The translations under genes were made by a program, and so were the position numbers. Source: Allorhodopirellula heiligendammensis (GTDB lineage: Bacteria > Planctomycetota > Planctomycetia > Pirellulales > Pirellulaceae). From it: DNA of 64,000 nucleotides. The stretch lies in the NCBI RefSeq assembly GCF_007860105.1, contig NZ_SJPU01000001.1:1408118-1472117 (forward strand), in the 5' to 3' direction. The notes under the pieces are model-generated. The model saw nothing but the letters and a program-made list of their open reading frames with translations. It was not told the origin of the DNA and searched no databases. Positions 35,155 through 44,031 of the stretch are shown here, in pieces. The number at the start of each line of letters is the position of its first letter. The stretch's first letter is position 1.

Positions 35155-36381
35155 ATGGCAAAAATTCTCTATACAGGAATGTTTCGGTTTCCAGATGGAG
35201 ATGCGGGTGCTGCACGTGTTCTTGGGATCGGGAAGGCGCTTCGAGACGCCGGGCACGAGGTGTTCTTCGCGGGTGGAGAAGCCAGTGAGCGAGCAGAAGA
35301 TTGTATCGGTAGTAACACCTATCAGTATCAAGGGTTTCCGTATCGCTCGATGCAGGAGACTGTTAGCGCTAACCGGTCCCCTATTGGCCGCTTCCATCAC
35401 TTCATTGGCCAGGGCAATCGTACTTTGGAGTGGATTGCGACGAATCGAGAGTTCTCTCCAGACATGATTATTTCGTATCACGGTACAGCGGCCTTCTTAA
35501 CGAAGCTTAAGTCTTACTGCCAGAGCAATAGAATTGCCCTGGCATCTGATAACACGGAATGGCAAAATGCATTTCAACTGCCTGGCGGGGTGCTCGGGCC
35601 TCCCTATTGGTCGCAGGAGCTTAGGCAGCGAAGGGTTATGCCGAAAATTGGCAACGTCATTGCGATTAGTAGCTATCTAAGGAATTACTTTAAAAAGCGG
35701 AAATGCAATGTTGTTCAAGTGCCTCCTCTTGTTGATTTGGAAGAGGCGAAATGGAATTGGGGCAATGCGACGGAGAAAGTACAACAATTGGATAGCTTGC
35801 GGCTTGTTTATGCAGGGAGCCCCGGAAGGAAAGACAGTATTTCGTCGATCTTGAGTGGTATCGCAGACGCAAGGCAGCATGGATTGGATGTGACCGTCGA
35901 CTTTTTAGGACCAAGCGAGTTGGAGTTGGCCAGTGCGGTGGGAAGTGACCTCCAGAGATTTAGTAATCTTGATGAGGCGGTGCGATGTTTTGGACGGATT
36001 CCGCAGAGCTTGATTCCTTTCGAGTTGTCCAAACGCGATGCTACGATCCTTGTTCGGCCGGACATGCGCTACGCGCACGCTGGATTCCCAACCAAAGTCG
36101 TGGAAAGTCTAGCAAGCGGATTACCAGTATTTACAAACCGGACAAGCGATATTGATGCCTATGTCCAAGATGGTAAAGATGCTGTATTGCTAAATGATGC
36201 GACGGCAATGAGCGTCGTCGGAGCAATCTATAAATGGTTTGGTTGGTCCAGTGAGCAGCGCGATTCGATGCGGAGAAGTGCTCGTTGTACAGCGAGAGAA
36301 TTATTTGACTATCGATCACATGTGGACGGTCTCAACGCATTTGTTGTCAACTGCCTCAAGCATTTGGGAGGAGATTGGTGA
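35155..36381 (+). CDS. Glycosyltransferase, GT4-like
   Basis: A 408-residue GT-B fold enzyme. The N-terminal domain starts AKILYTGMFRFPDGDAGAARV, where the gap-rich Gly/Ala loop typically contacts the acceptor. It contains ALASDNTEW. The C-terminal donor-binding domain has LVYAGSPGRKDS, and the E-x7-E-like region KVVESLASGLPVFTN near residue 312, typical of retaining GT4 enzymes. It would add one sugar of the repeat unit to the lipid-linked intermediate at the cytoplasmic face. The stop overlaps the next start as TGATG, so the two glycosyltransferases are translationally coupled. Donor and linkage are unknown. Confidence 0.8.
   Translation: MAKILYTGMFRFPDGDAGAARVLGIGKALRDAGHEVFFAGGEASERAEDCIGSNTYQYQGFPYRSMQETVSANRSPIGRFHHFIGQGNRTLEWIATNREFSPDMIISYHGTAAFLTKLKSYCQSNRIALASDNTEWQNAFQLPGGVLGPPYWSQELRQRRVMPKIGNVIAISSYLRNYFKKRKCNVVQVPPLVDLEEAKWNWGNATEKVQQLDSLRLVYAGSPGRKDSISSILSGIADARQHGLDVTVDFLGPSELELASAVGSDLQRFSNLDEAVRCFGRIPQSLIPFELSKRDATILVRPDMRYAHAGFPTKVVESLASGLPVFTNRTSDIDAYVQDGKDAVLLNDATAMSVVGAIYKWFGWSSEQRDSMRRSARCTARELFDYRSHVDGLNAFVVNCLKHLGGDW
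36366..36373 (+). promoter_or_regulatory. Ribosome binding site deciding the next start
   Basis: GGGAGGAG lies seven bases before ATG 36381 and within the end of the upstream gene. It favours ATG 36381 over the in-frame TTG 36375 and GTG 36378. Confidence 0.7.
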
Positions 36382-37526
36382 TGAGAGTGTTGTTTTATTA
36401 CCTCTATGGTCGTGGAGGTGGTTATCTTAATCTAATGCGACTCTTGCAGGCGATGGTTGAAGTCTATCCCGACGATGAATTCTGTCTCGTGTCCGGCCAG
36501 GTGAGTACCATCGACGGATTCAAAGATTGTGCAAATGTCCAAGCCGCTTTTCAGACAATGCCGTTAGGAAAGGAAGTTAAGCGCGCTCAGTTAAACACTT
36601 ATGGGCTGCGCCGCATAGTTCGATCTGTTCAGCCCGACGTTATCTGGTCCATCAATATGGGGCCGTATTGCGACTTGGGCATACCTCACGTGATGACGAT
36701 GAATAATGCATATCAGGTGACGTCGCTTGACGATTTAGAGGCTCATCCCAGCGGGAGCCTTCACCTCAAAATGATCCGTGGGTTTTTCCGCCAGTCTCTC
36801 AAGCACACTTCCACAGTGATCGTCCAAACGGAGACGATTGCGAACTGCCTGCGCGACGTTATCGGATATCGAGGCAGGGTTTCCGTGGTATCCAAAGCAG
36901 TGGAAGCAGATGACGACGCTGGCTTTCAACCATTGTTGGATTCTCAGCGAAAGCTTATTGACAATGGATTGATCCCCAATGCTATTACATTCCTATACGT
37001 CTCAGATTCTAAACCCCACAAAAACCATCAAGTTCTTTTTGATGCTGTGGGTATTCTCCAAAGCAAAGGAGTCCCTGCTCGACTGGCCGTTACCCTCGAT
37101 CGGGAGACGGTCATCGAAATTGGGGGGGATCGTTCCGAAAAGCTTATAGATGATGGCCATATTTTGCCATTTGGCTGGGTTGACAAGGCCCAGGTGAAGC
37201 CACTGTACGATGCGTGTGACGCATGTGTCATGCCGAGTCGTCTGGAATCCCAAAGTTCGGCTCACCTAGAGGCGATGAAGTGGCAGAAGCCACAAGTCAC
37301 AATTGATCTACCATACGCGCGAGAGATGTGTCGCGACGCTGCAGTTTATGCTGATGGTGATTCTCCGGAGCAATGGGCTAGCCAAATGCAGGAGCTTATG
37401 CTGAGCTCGGAACTGCGAGATCGACTGACCCAGGCAGGACTTAAGGAAATAAAACGGTATCCTAAGAGCTGGACAGAAATGGCTCTTACCGTTCATGGCG
37501 TGTTGGAAGAAGCGGTCTGTCTATGA
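36381..37526 (+). CDS. Glycosyltransferase, GT4-like
   Basis: About 381 residues. It begins MRVLFYYLYGRGGGYLNLMR, a Gly-rich acceptor loop. The C-terminal half has ITFLYVSDSKPHKNHQVLFDA, the typical GT4 entry into the donor domain, and CVMPSRLESQSSAHLEAMKWQKP, which corresponds to the E-x7-E motif region. It would transfer a sugar to the growing repeat unit. The ATG overlaps the stop of the preceding glycosyltransferase. The next gene starts 31 bases after the stop, so these genes form one operon segment. Donor and linkage are unknown. Confidence 0.8.
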   Translation: MRVLFYYLYGRGGGYLNLMRLLQAMVEVYPDDEFCLVSGQVSTIDGFKDCANVQAAFQTMPLGKEVKRAQLNTYGLRRIVRSVQPDVIWSINMGPYCDLGIPHVMTMNNAYQVTSLDDLEAHPSGSLHLKMIRGFFRQSLKHTSTVIVQTETIANCLRDVIGYRGRVSVVSKAVEADDDAGFQPLLDSQRKLIDNGLIPNAITFLYVSDSKPHKNHQVLFDAVGILQSKGVPARLAVTLDRETVIEIGGDRSEKLIDDGHILPFGWVDKAQVKPLYDACDACVMPSRLESQSSAHLEAMKWQKPQVTIDLPYAREMCRDAAVYADGDSPEQWASQMQELMLSSELRDRLTQAGLKEIKRYPKSWTEMALTVHGVLEEAVCL

Positions 37527-37543
37527 GAACCATATTAAAACGT

Positions 37544-37550
37544 GGAGGAG
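37544..37550 (+). promoter_or_regulatory. Ribosome binding site deciding the fnlB start
   Basis: GGAGGAG seven bases before GTG 37558. It supports starting FnlB at RRILITGAGG and not at the upstream in-frame codon 37495, which lies inside the preceding gene. Confidence 0.7.
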
Positions 37551-37557
37551 AAGTCTG

Positions 37558-38685
37558 GTGAGGCGAATTCTGATAACCGGTGCCGGAGGGTTCCTCGGTA
37601 AAAATTTGGTAGCCCATCTGTCTCAGCGGGAGGACGTGAGCCTTCAGTTGTTTGGCAGTGAAAATTCGAATGATGAGCTGCACGATTGGGTATCCACTGC
37701 GGACGTCATTTTCCATCTTGCTGGAGTCAACCGACCGGAAAACGTCGAAGAGTTTGATACCGGCAATGCGGGTTTCACTCAGACGCTTGTCGATGCAATC
37801 AAAGCCAGTGGCAGGAAGCCGCACGTGATCGTGAGTTCGTCGATTCAAGCGGCCCTCGATAATCCGTACGGCAATAGCAAGCGGCGCGGAGAGCAGATTC
37901 TACAGCGTTTCTCTGAGCAGACCGGGGCGCCAGTGTCGATTTTTCGCCTGAAGAACCTGTTTGGTAAGTGGTGTCGGCCCAACTACAACTCGGTGACGGC
38001 CACGTTCTGCCATAACCTCGCCAACGATCTGCCGATCGAGATCAGCAATCCTGAGCATCAGCTTGATCTCGCCTACGTGGACGATGTTGTCGCAGCGTTC
38101 ATTGAAGAGATGGAGACCAGACCTGAGCGAATAGACGGTATGGTGGATCCCGATCCAGTCCCCTCGTATCAGATTTCATTGGGCGATCTGGCGTCTCGAA
38201 TTCAGTTTTTCCGCGACATGCAGCAGACCCAACTCCTGCCAGATTATTCGGTACTGTTCAACAAACAGCTTTACGCGACGTACTTGTCGTATCTGCCCAG
38301 AGATCGCTGGGAATACGGGCCCCAAAAGATTCACGCCGATGACCGCGGTAATTTGGCCGAGCTTATTAAGTCACCGCAGTTCGGACAGATCTTCATTTCC
38401 CGAACGAAGCCTGGTATTACACGCGGCATGCACTACCACCACACCAAAACGGAAAAGTTCATGGTGGTCGCAGGTCAAGGTCTTATTCGATTTCGGCATG
38501 TTGACGAAACGGAGGTCATCGAGATTTCCGTTCGCGGTGAAGACTATCGAATTGTCGAAATCCCCCCCGGGTATACGCACTCGATCACCAATACTGGCGA
38601 CACTGAGATGGTCACCCTGTTCTGGGTTTGTGAAATGCTCGATCTCGATCGTCCTGATACGTACTATGTTCCCGTTGATGTCTAG
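37558..38685 (+). CDS. fnlB: UDP-L-FucNAc pathway bifunctional epimerase/reductase (FnlB/WbjC/CapF)
   Basis: About 375 residues with two domains. The N-terminal SDR domain (1-240) has the NAD(P) motif ITGAGGFLG and Y-x3-K in PYGNSKRRGE. The C-terminal cupin domain (about 250-375) has the metal-binding histidines in GMHYHHTKTEKF and a later His in PPGYTHSI. This arrangement is characteristic of CapF/WbjC, which acts second in UDP-L-FucNAc synthesis: cupin-catalysed C3 epimerisation, then NADPH reduction at C4. The FnlC gene follows and FnlA lies at 40.8 kb. The GTG start is chosen on the Shine-Dalgarno and the conserved N-terminus. Confidence 0.9.
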   Translation: MRRILITGAGGFLGKNLVAHLSQREDVSLQLFGSENSNDELHDWVSTADVIFHLAGVNRPENVEEFDTGNAGFTQTLVDAIKASGRKPHVIVSSSIQAALDNPYGNSKRRGEQILQRFSEQTGAPVSIFRLKNLFGKWCRPNYNSVTATFCHNLANDLPIEISNPEHQLDLAYVDDVVAAFIEEMETRPERIDGMVDPDPVPSYQISLGDLASRIQFFRDMQQTQLLPDYSVLFNKQLYATYLSYLPRDRWEYGPQKIHADDRGNLAELIKSPQFGQIFISRTKPGITRGMHYHHTKTEKFMVVAGQGLIRFRHVDETEVIEISVRGEDYRIVEIPPGYTHSITNTGDTEMVTLFWVCEMLDLDRPDTYYVPVDV

Positions 38686-38870
38686 TATCTGGTAGAGACC
38701 TAAGCGTTCTAATTGCGACGGATTCTGCCTGCGTTTCTCGCCCTCTGAAGTGCTGGTGTGCAATGCACAGTGTGATTCGCGAGTCGTGGGAGACGATGCA
38801 ATCCGGCACCGCTCTCCCTGAGTCTTAAGCACTCGCCGCCAAACAATACTCTTTTAAATGAGACTTTTTC

Positions 38871-39989
38871 ATGAAGGTAATGACGCTTGTCGGTACACGG
38901 CCGGAAATCATCCGGTTGTCACGCGTGATGGCTGCCTTGGACCGCTACGTCGACCACGAGATCGCACATACCGGTCAGAACTATGATTATGAATTGAACC
39001 AGGTATTTTTCGACGACCTGGAGATTCGCAAGCCCGACCATTTCTTGGAAGCGGCTGGCAAGAATGCCGCCGAGACCATTGGGCTGATTATCGCCAAGAC
39101 GGACGCTTTGCTCGCCGCACAGAAACCCGATGCACTCCTGATCTTGGGCGACACGAATTCCTGTCTGGCCGCAATTTCAGCTAAACGCCGAAAAATTCCA
39201 GTGTTCCATATGGAGGCGGGAAATCGTTGTTTTGATCAGCGAGTACCGGAGGAAATCAATCGCAAGATTGTTGACCACATCGCCGATATCAATATGCCCT
39301 ACAGTACAATCTCTCGCGATTACCTTCTTAAGGAGGGGCTACCACCCGACCGGGTCATCAAAACCGGCAGCCCGATGTTCGAAGTACTGCATCACTACCA
39401 GGAAAAGATCCAGGCGAGTGAAATTCTTAGCACCCTGGGGCTGCAGGCTCAGGGGTACTTTATCGTTAGCGCTCATCGCGAAGAGAATATTGACGATCCC
39501 GCTCAATTCACAAAGTTGTGTCAAGTCTTGAATAACTTGGCGGAGACCTACGACCTGCCAGTGATCGTTTCCACCCACCCGCGTACGCGGAAGAAGCTTG
39601 AGGCGGAAGGAATCCAAGCGGATCAGCGAGTGCAATTTCTGAAGCCATTCGGGTTCTCTGACTACAACTGTTTGCAACTCAATGCCAAGGCCGCGATCAG
39701 TGACAGCGGAACGATCAACGAAGAGTCGTCGATTATGAACTTTCCTGCATTGAACATTCGCAACGCACATGAGCGTCCCGAGGGCATGGAGGAGGCATCG
39801 GTGATGATGACCGGACTCGAATGGGACAGAATTCGCGAAGCGATTGGGATTCTGGAGCATCAGAGCAGGGGCGAGGAACGTACCCTGCGGATCGTGCAGG
39901 ATTACAGCATGCCCAATGTCTCCGAGAAAGTTGTCCGGATTATTCTCAGCTATACCGACTACGTGAACCGCGTCGTCTGGAAGAAGTGA
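38871..39989 (+). CDS. fnlC: UDP-N-acetyl-L-fucosamine-forming 2-epimerase (FnlC/WbjD/CapG)
   Basis: A 372-residue non-hydrolysing UDP-GlcNAc 2-epimerase family protein starting [17 protein letters not shown]. Conserved residues include [30 protein letters not shown] and the [11 protein letters not shown] segment that binds the UDP moiety. The GNRCFDQ/INR pattern is that of the WbjD group rather than WecB. It performs the last step to UDP-L-FucNAc. It comes 185 bases after fnlB. The stop codon lies inside the first copy of a REP-like repeat. A separate WecB-type paralogue is at 49.3-50.4 kb. Confidence 0.88.
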   Translation: MKVMTLVGTRPEIIRLSRVMAALDRYVDHEIAHTGQNYDYELNQVFFDDLEIRKPDHFLEAAGKNAAETIGLIIAKTDALLAAQKPDALLILGDTNSCLAAISAKRRKIPVFHMEAGNRCFDQRVPEEINRKIVDHIADINMPYSTISRDYLLKEGLPPDRVIKTGSPMFEVLHHYQEKIQASEILSTLGLQAQGYFIVSAHREENIDDPAQFTKLCQVLNNLAETYDLPVIVSTHPRTRKKLEAEGIQADQRVQFLKPFGFSDYNCLQLNAKAAISDSGTINEESSIMNFPALNIRNAHERPEGMEEASVMMTGLEWDRIREAIGILEHQSRGEERTLRIVQDYSMPNVSEKVVRIILSYTDYVNRVVWKK

Positions 39990-40048
39990 CCCATTCATTA
40001 GCCGATGGGCGCTAGCCCCGGTTACGAAAACGCTTCGCGTTTGCCCTG
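39984..40048. repeat. REP-like hairpin repeat, copy 1
   Basis: A 65-base element matching 40144-40208 with four mismatches, in direct orientation and offset by 160 bases. It contains GGGCGCTAGCCC (stem GGGC/GCCC) and a second hairpin AAACGC-TTC-GCGTTT. It begins inside the last codons of fnlC and supplies its stop codon. Confidence 0.8.
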
Positions 40049-40806
40049 GGAAAACTCGCAATGCATGCCCATTCATTTTTGTCATTCGCACTCGAATCCA
40101 ATCACTCGTGTATCTCCGCCTCAGTCTTCGGTCGCTCGCTCCCAAGTGATCCATTTATTAGCCGATGGGCGCTAGCCCCGGTTGTGAAAACGCTTCGCGT
40201 TTGCCCTGACGCGAGACGGGATTATCTGTGCGACACCAATCAGGATGGTGGTTCAGTTCAGGTAGCTGGGGTCGACGGTACCGAAAGCTGATCGATCGCG
40301 GATCAGCTTGATAGTTCGAGGGCGGTGCGACCGTCAGAATCATTCGCAGCGGCATTGGAAACGCACGTGTTGCGATGAAAATATCTTGCAGCGTGGTGCA
40401 TTTGACCTATTTTCAAATAGTAAGACCTCACCACAGTAGTCTGTTTCCATGTTCACTCACTTTTCCTATGCTCTGCGCCATCATAATCGTCCAATGGTCG
40501 CATGCGAAATAGTGACTGAGGGTTTTTGCGATGTAGCCCACATGCCTACGCAATTTAAAACCATGCAGACTTGTATTGTAGTTTTTCGCTTCATGAAAAG
40601 ATGCACCGAACAAGTTTGGCGGGGTGAAAGACGGCCATTGTTATTCGCTCAATTCTATCGGGCAGCGTTTACAGATTTCACCTGTCGCGTTAGGCATGCG
40701 TTCGGACAGTGACGATTCGCGGAATGTACTTTGCACCTTCGCGGATAACGTTAAGACACAAAACTCCTACTTTTCTTACTTTTACACCTAAAACCTGGAC
40801 CAATCG
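39990..40806. other. Intergenic region between fnlC and fnlA
   Basis: 817 bases without a supported gene, splitting the three-gene UDP-L-FucNAc set. It holds two REP-like repeats and, from about 40350 to 40800, AT-richer DNA likely to contain the fnlA promoter. Short frames here (for example 40449-40712) lack family features. Confidence 0.5.
40144..40208. repeat. REP-like hairpin repeat, copy 2
   Basis: Second direct copy of the element at 39984-40048. The differences are C/T at 40150 and 40156 and two changes at 40024-40025 versus 40184-40185. The stems of both hairpins are intact. Confidence 0.8.
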
Positions 40807-41886
40807 ATGAAAGAGCTCTCGGGAAAACGCATCCTGATCACCGGCGGTACCGGCTCATTCGGCAAAGCGACTGTTGATAGACTCCTCCATACTGATTGCG
40901 AGGAGATTCGCATTTTCAGTCGCGACGAGTTAAAGCAGGAGGAGATGCGGATCAAGTACGCGAACCCACGCTTGAAATTCTTCATCGGCGACGTGCGTGA
41001 TAAGACGAGCGTGAATCAGGCCATGAATGGGGTAGATCTGGTTTTCCACGCCGCCGCGTTGAAGCAGGTTCCCTCGTGTGAGTTCTTTCCCATGCAGGCG
41101 GTGCAGACGAATATCCTCGGCAGCCACAACGTGGTCACTTCTGCGATCGAACATCAGATTGACCGAATCATCTGTCTGAGTACCGACAAGGCTGCCTATC
41201 CAGTCAACGCGATGGGGATTTCCAAGGCGATGATGGAAAAGGTCGCGCTCGCCACCACTTTTCATCTGGAGGATTCGGCCACCGTTGTATCGTTGGTGCG
41301 TTACGGAAATGTGATGTGTTCGCGGGGCAGCGTCATTCCTCTGTTTATTAAGCAACTCAAGTCGGGAAATCCGCTGACGGTAACCGTTCCCTACATGACT
41401 CGATTCCTGCTGGCGTTGAGTGAGGCGGTGGAGTTGGTGCTCTTTGCGTTTCAAAATGCAGAGCAAGGTGACTTATTTGTGAAGAAGGCACCGGCATGCA
41501 CGATTGAGGACTTGGCGAAGGCGGTTAAAAATCTATTCGACGTGGATGTACCAATCCAAACGATTGGAATCCGACATGGCGAAAAAATCTATGAGACGCT
41601 CGCGACTCGCGAAGAACTGGCGAGGGCGGAGGACATGGGCGACTACTACCGTATCAAGGCAGATGGTCGCGATTTGAATTACCAGAAGTACAAGCAGTAT
41701 TTCACTGAGGGTGACATGCATGAAGCGGAGATCGACGATTACACGTCACACAATACACACCAGTTGACGGTCAAGGAGACCGAGCGGGTGATCGCTGCAC
41801 TCCCAGAGGTACAAGAGGAGCTTGGAATATGGAAAATGGAACGGGCAGCGGTGGTGGAGGCAGAGGAATCACAGGTTGCTAGGTAG
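40807..41886 (+). CDS. fnlA: UDP-GlcNAc 4,6-dehydratase/5-epimerase (FnlA/WbjB/CapE)
   Basis: A 359-residue soluble SDR without membrane segments. It begins with the motif ILITGGTGSFGKA. It has the active-site stretch STDKAAYPVNAMGISK (Ser-Met-Lys arrangement) and RYGNVMCSRGSVIPLF, both typical of the inverting CapE/WbjB group. It performs the first step to UDP-L-FucNAc: 4,6-dehydration with C5 epimerisation, feeding FnlB and FnlC. A strong hairpin follows 34 bases after the stop. The gene order B, C, gap, A is unusual compared with the common A-B-C order. Confidence 0.9.
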   Translation: MKELSGKRILITGGTGSFGKATVDRLLHTDCEEIRIFSRDELKQEEMRIKYANPRLKFFIGDVRDKTSVNQAMNGVDLVFHAAALKQVPSCEFFPMQAVQTNILGSHNVVTSAIEHQIDRIICLSTDKAAYPVNAMGISKAMMEKVALATTFHLEDSATVVSLVRYGNVMCSRGSVIPLFIKQLKSGNPLTVTVPYMTRFLLALSEAVELVLFAFQNAEQGDLFVKKAPACTIEDLAKAVKNLFDVDVPIQTIGIRHGEKIYETLATREELARAEDMGDYYRIKADGRDLNYQKYKQYFTEGDMHEAEIDDYTSHNTHQLTVKETERVIAALPEVQEELGIWKMERAAVVEAEESQVAR

Positions 41887-41920
41887 AATCCTAGGACCAT
41901 TGCTATTGCTGCAACATGGA

Positions 41921-41953
41921 GGCAACGTCTTCAGAAATCTGAAGACGGTTGCC
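41921..41953 (+). terminator. Terminator-like hairpin after fnlA
   Basis: GGCAACGTCTTCAG (41921-41934), loop AAAT, CTGAAGAC-G-GTTGCC (41939-41953): a 14-base-pair stem with one bulged G. There is no clear T-tract, so it may stabilise the 3' end or act as a weak terminator. Confidence 0.55.
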
Positions 41954-42117
41954 AGGGCTTTAGTCTTGAAAGCTTACAGGTTTTGCGATTGCAATCTGTT
42001 CAAAATCCACGAGGCAGTTGATTCCAGGAGCCGAATGTCTCATTTGTCGTCGGCTAGCAATCGTTGTAACTCGATTAGCACGCACATCTAGTCAACCTGG
42101 CATTTCAAGCCAAAACA

Positions 42118-44031
42118 ATGTTATCACACAACGATAGTCCGCCAAATGATCAAGAGACACCGGTGACACGGCATCAGGTACTCTTGATCAGCCAGTACTT
42201 TCCACCGGAGCCCACCGGGATCGTCCAAGAGTTGGCGGAGTCATTGGTTGAGCATGGCTTAGACGTAACTGTCTTAACGGGCTACCCAAATTATCCGTAT
42301 GGACGCTTGTACGATGGGTATCAGATGAAGCTGTGGAGCAAGGAGCGTGTTGGGAATGTAAATGTGATCCGCCTGCCACTGTACTGCGCCCATGGCAGAA
42401 ATGGCATCGCGCGCGCGATTAATCTTTCGAGTTTTGCTTTATCTGTGGCGTTGATCGGTCCATGGGTGTCACCCAAAGTTGATGCGATTCACGTATACCA
42501 ACTGGTCACCGTTGGAAGCGCTGCACGTTGGTTAAGTTTCCTGCGCCGAATTCCCATGACAATCGAGGTGCAAGATTTGTGGCCGGACACTTTATCCGCC
42601 ACGGGTATGGTCGACACGGGCCTAGCCTTGCGATTGGTGGGATGGTTTGCTAATCGCGTTTATCGTAGCGCGAGCCATGTACGTGTGATCTCGGATGGAT
42701 TTCGTTCAGCGCTAGCGAAGAGAGGTGTTGCAGGGAAACGACTCCACGTCATTCCCAACTGGGTTGATACCGAGCTTTATTGCCCTGAGTCTGTCGATAA
42801 CGAACTGGCCAAGTCTGTTTCTATGCAGGGCAAATTCAACGTTGTCTTTGCTGGGGCTATTGGTCTTGCGCAAAATTTGACAACTGTCATCGAAGCTGCG
42901 GAAATGCTCTCATCGGAGACAATGATACAATTCGTGATCATTGGCGATGGTAGTGAACTAGACAATCTCAAGTCCCAGGTTGCGACACGAGGTCTTACCA
43001 ACGTTCGATTCATTGATCGGCAGCCTGTCTCAGAAATGAGTCGGTATTACGCGATCTCAGATGTGTTGCTACTACATCTTCGGAGTACGCCTCTGTTTGA
43101 GATGACGATTCCTCACAAGGTTTATTCTTATCTAGCATGCGGTAAGCCTGTGCTCGCGGCCATCGGAGGCGAAGCAGCGAACGTCGTAACCGAGTCTGGT
43201 GCGGGTTTAGTCTGTCCGTCGGACAATCCGAAAGCGATGGTAAGCGGTATTCGCGAGCTATATGCAATGACGCCGAAGCAGCGAGAGGATCTCGGACGAG
43301 CCGGACGCCAAGCCGCGTTGACTAAGTATTCCCGCACGCTGCTCACTGGCCGGGTTGCGGACATGATACGATCCGCTATCGCAGATAATCGATCCTCTCG
43401 CCACTTTCTGTTTGACTGTACGAGACGTGCGGTCGATGTTGTCATTTCAATACTTCTACTGGCGATCTTGAGTCCTTTGCTAGGTTTGCTCGCTTTATGT
43501 GTTCGGATATTCTTAGGTAGTCCAGTGTTGTTTAGTCAGTTGCGTCCGGGACGCCATGGCAAGCCGTTTTTGATGCGTAAGTTTCGGACGATGAGCGATG
43601 AGCTGGATCAGAACGGAAACTTGAAATCCGATTCTGAGCGTTTGGGAAAATTTGGGACCCTGCTGCGTTCGACGAGCCTTGACGAACTGCCTGAACTCTG
43701 GAATGTGTTGCGTGGTGACATGAGTTTGGTAGGGCCCCGCCCCCTGCTGATGCAGTACCTGCCACTGTATTCCGAGCGTCAAAGGAGGCGTCACGATGTG
43801 CGGCCTGGCGTTACTGGCTGGGCGCAGATCAATGGACGCAACGCCATCAGTTGGGAAGAAAAGTTCGAACTTGATGTATGGTATGTCGAGAATCGGACAC
43901 TTAAACTGGACTTGAAAATACTATGGATGACGCTCTGGCAAGTGCTGCGTCGTGATGGCGTCAGTGCCGAGGCGCACGTGACGATGCCAGCTTTCAAGGG
44001 AAGTGTAACTTCCAACGAGGGGACAGCGTGA
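42118..44031 (+). CDS. Fused glycosyltransferase (WbuB-like GT4) and PglC-like phosphoglycosyl transferase
   Basis: A 637-residue fusion. Residues 16-425 are a GT4 enzyme: it starts QVLLISQYFPPEPTG, has VLTGYPNYPYGR and EVQDLWPDTL, and its donor-domain E-x7-E region is missing the usual first Glu but retains FEMTIPHKVYSYLACGKPV. This pattern resembles WbuB/WcaI-like enzymes; WbuB is an L-FucNAc transferase. Residues about 430-637 are a small monotopic phosphoglycosyl transferase with one membrane helix, the RKFRTM motif, the catalytic Asp522-Glu523 dyad in TSLDELPE and GDMSLVGPRP. It would transfer phospho-diNAcBac to undecaprenyl phosphate, and the GT part would add the second sugar. A GTG at 42163 is an alternative start. 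Confidence 0.85.
   Translation: MLSHNDSPPNDQETPVTRHQVLLISQYFPPEPTGIVQELAESLVEHGLDVTVLTGYPNYPYGRLYDGYQMKLWSKERVGNVNVIRLPLYCAHGRNGIARAINLSSFALSVALIGPWVSPKVDAIHVYQLVTVGSAARWLSFLRRIPMTIEVQDLWPDTLSATGMVDTGLALRLVGWFANRVYRSASHVRVISDGFRSALAKRGVAGKRLHVIPNWVDTELYCPESVDNELAKSVSMQGKFNVVFAGAIGLAQNLTTVIEAAEMLSSETMIQFVIIGDGSELDNLKSQVATRGLTNVRFIDRQPVSEMSRYYAISDVLLLHLRSTPLFEMTIPHKVYSYLACGKPVLAAIGGEAANVVTESGAGLVCPSDNPKAMVSGIRELYAMTPKQREDLGRAGRQAALTKYSRTLLTGRVADMIRSAIADNRSSRHFLFDCTRRAVDVVISILLLAILSPLLGLLALCVRIFLGSPVLFSQLRPGRHGKPFLMRKFRTMSDELDQNGNLKSDSERLGKFGTLLRSTSLDELPELWNVLRGDMSLVGPRPLLMQYLPLYSERQRRRHDVRPGVTGWAQINGRNAISWEEKFELDVWYVENRTLKLDLKILWMTLWQVLRRDGVSAEAHVTMPAFKGSVTSNEGTA

Noticed and set aside
39984-40208. 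Possible CRISPR array
   Set aside because: Only two copies, 65 bases each with internal hairpins, and a 95-base spacer; no cas genes are present. REP-like repeats fit better.
40449-40712. 87-residue plus-strand frame in the fnlC-fnlA gap
   Set aside because: No domain, unusual composition for the locus, and no ribosome binding site that I can see.
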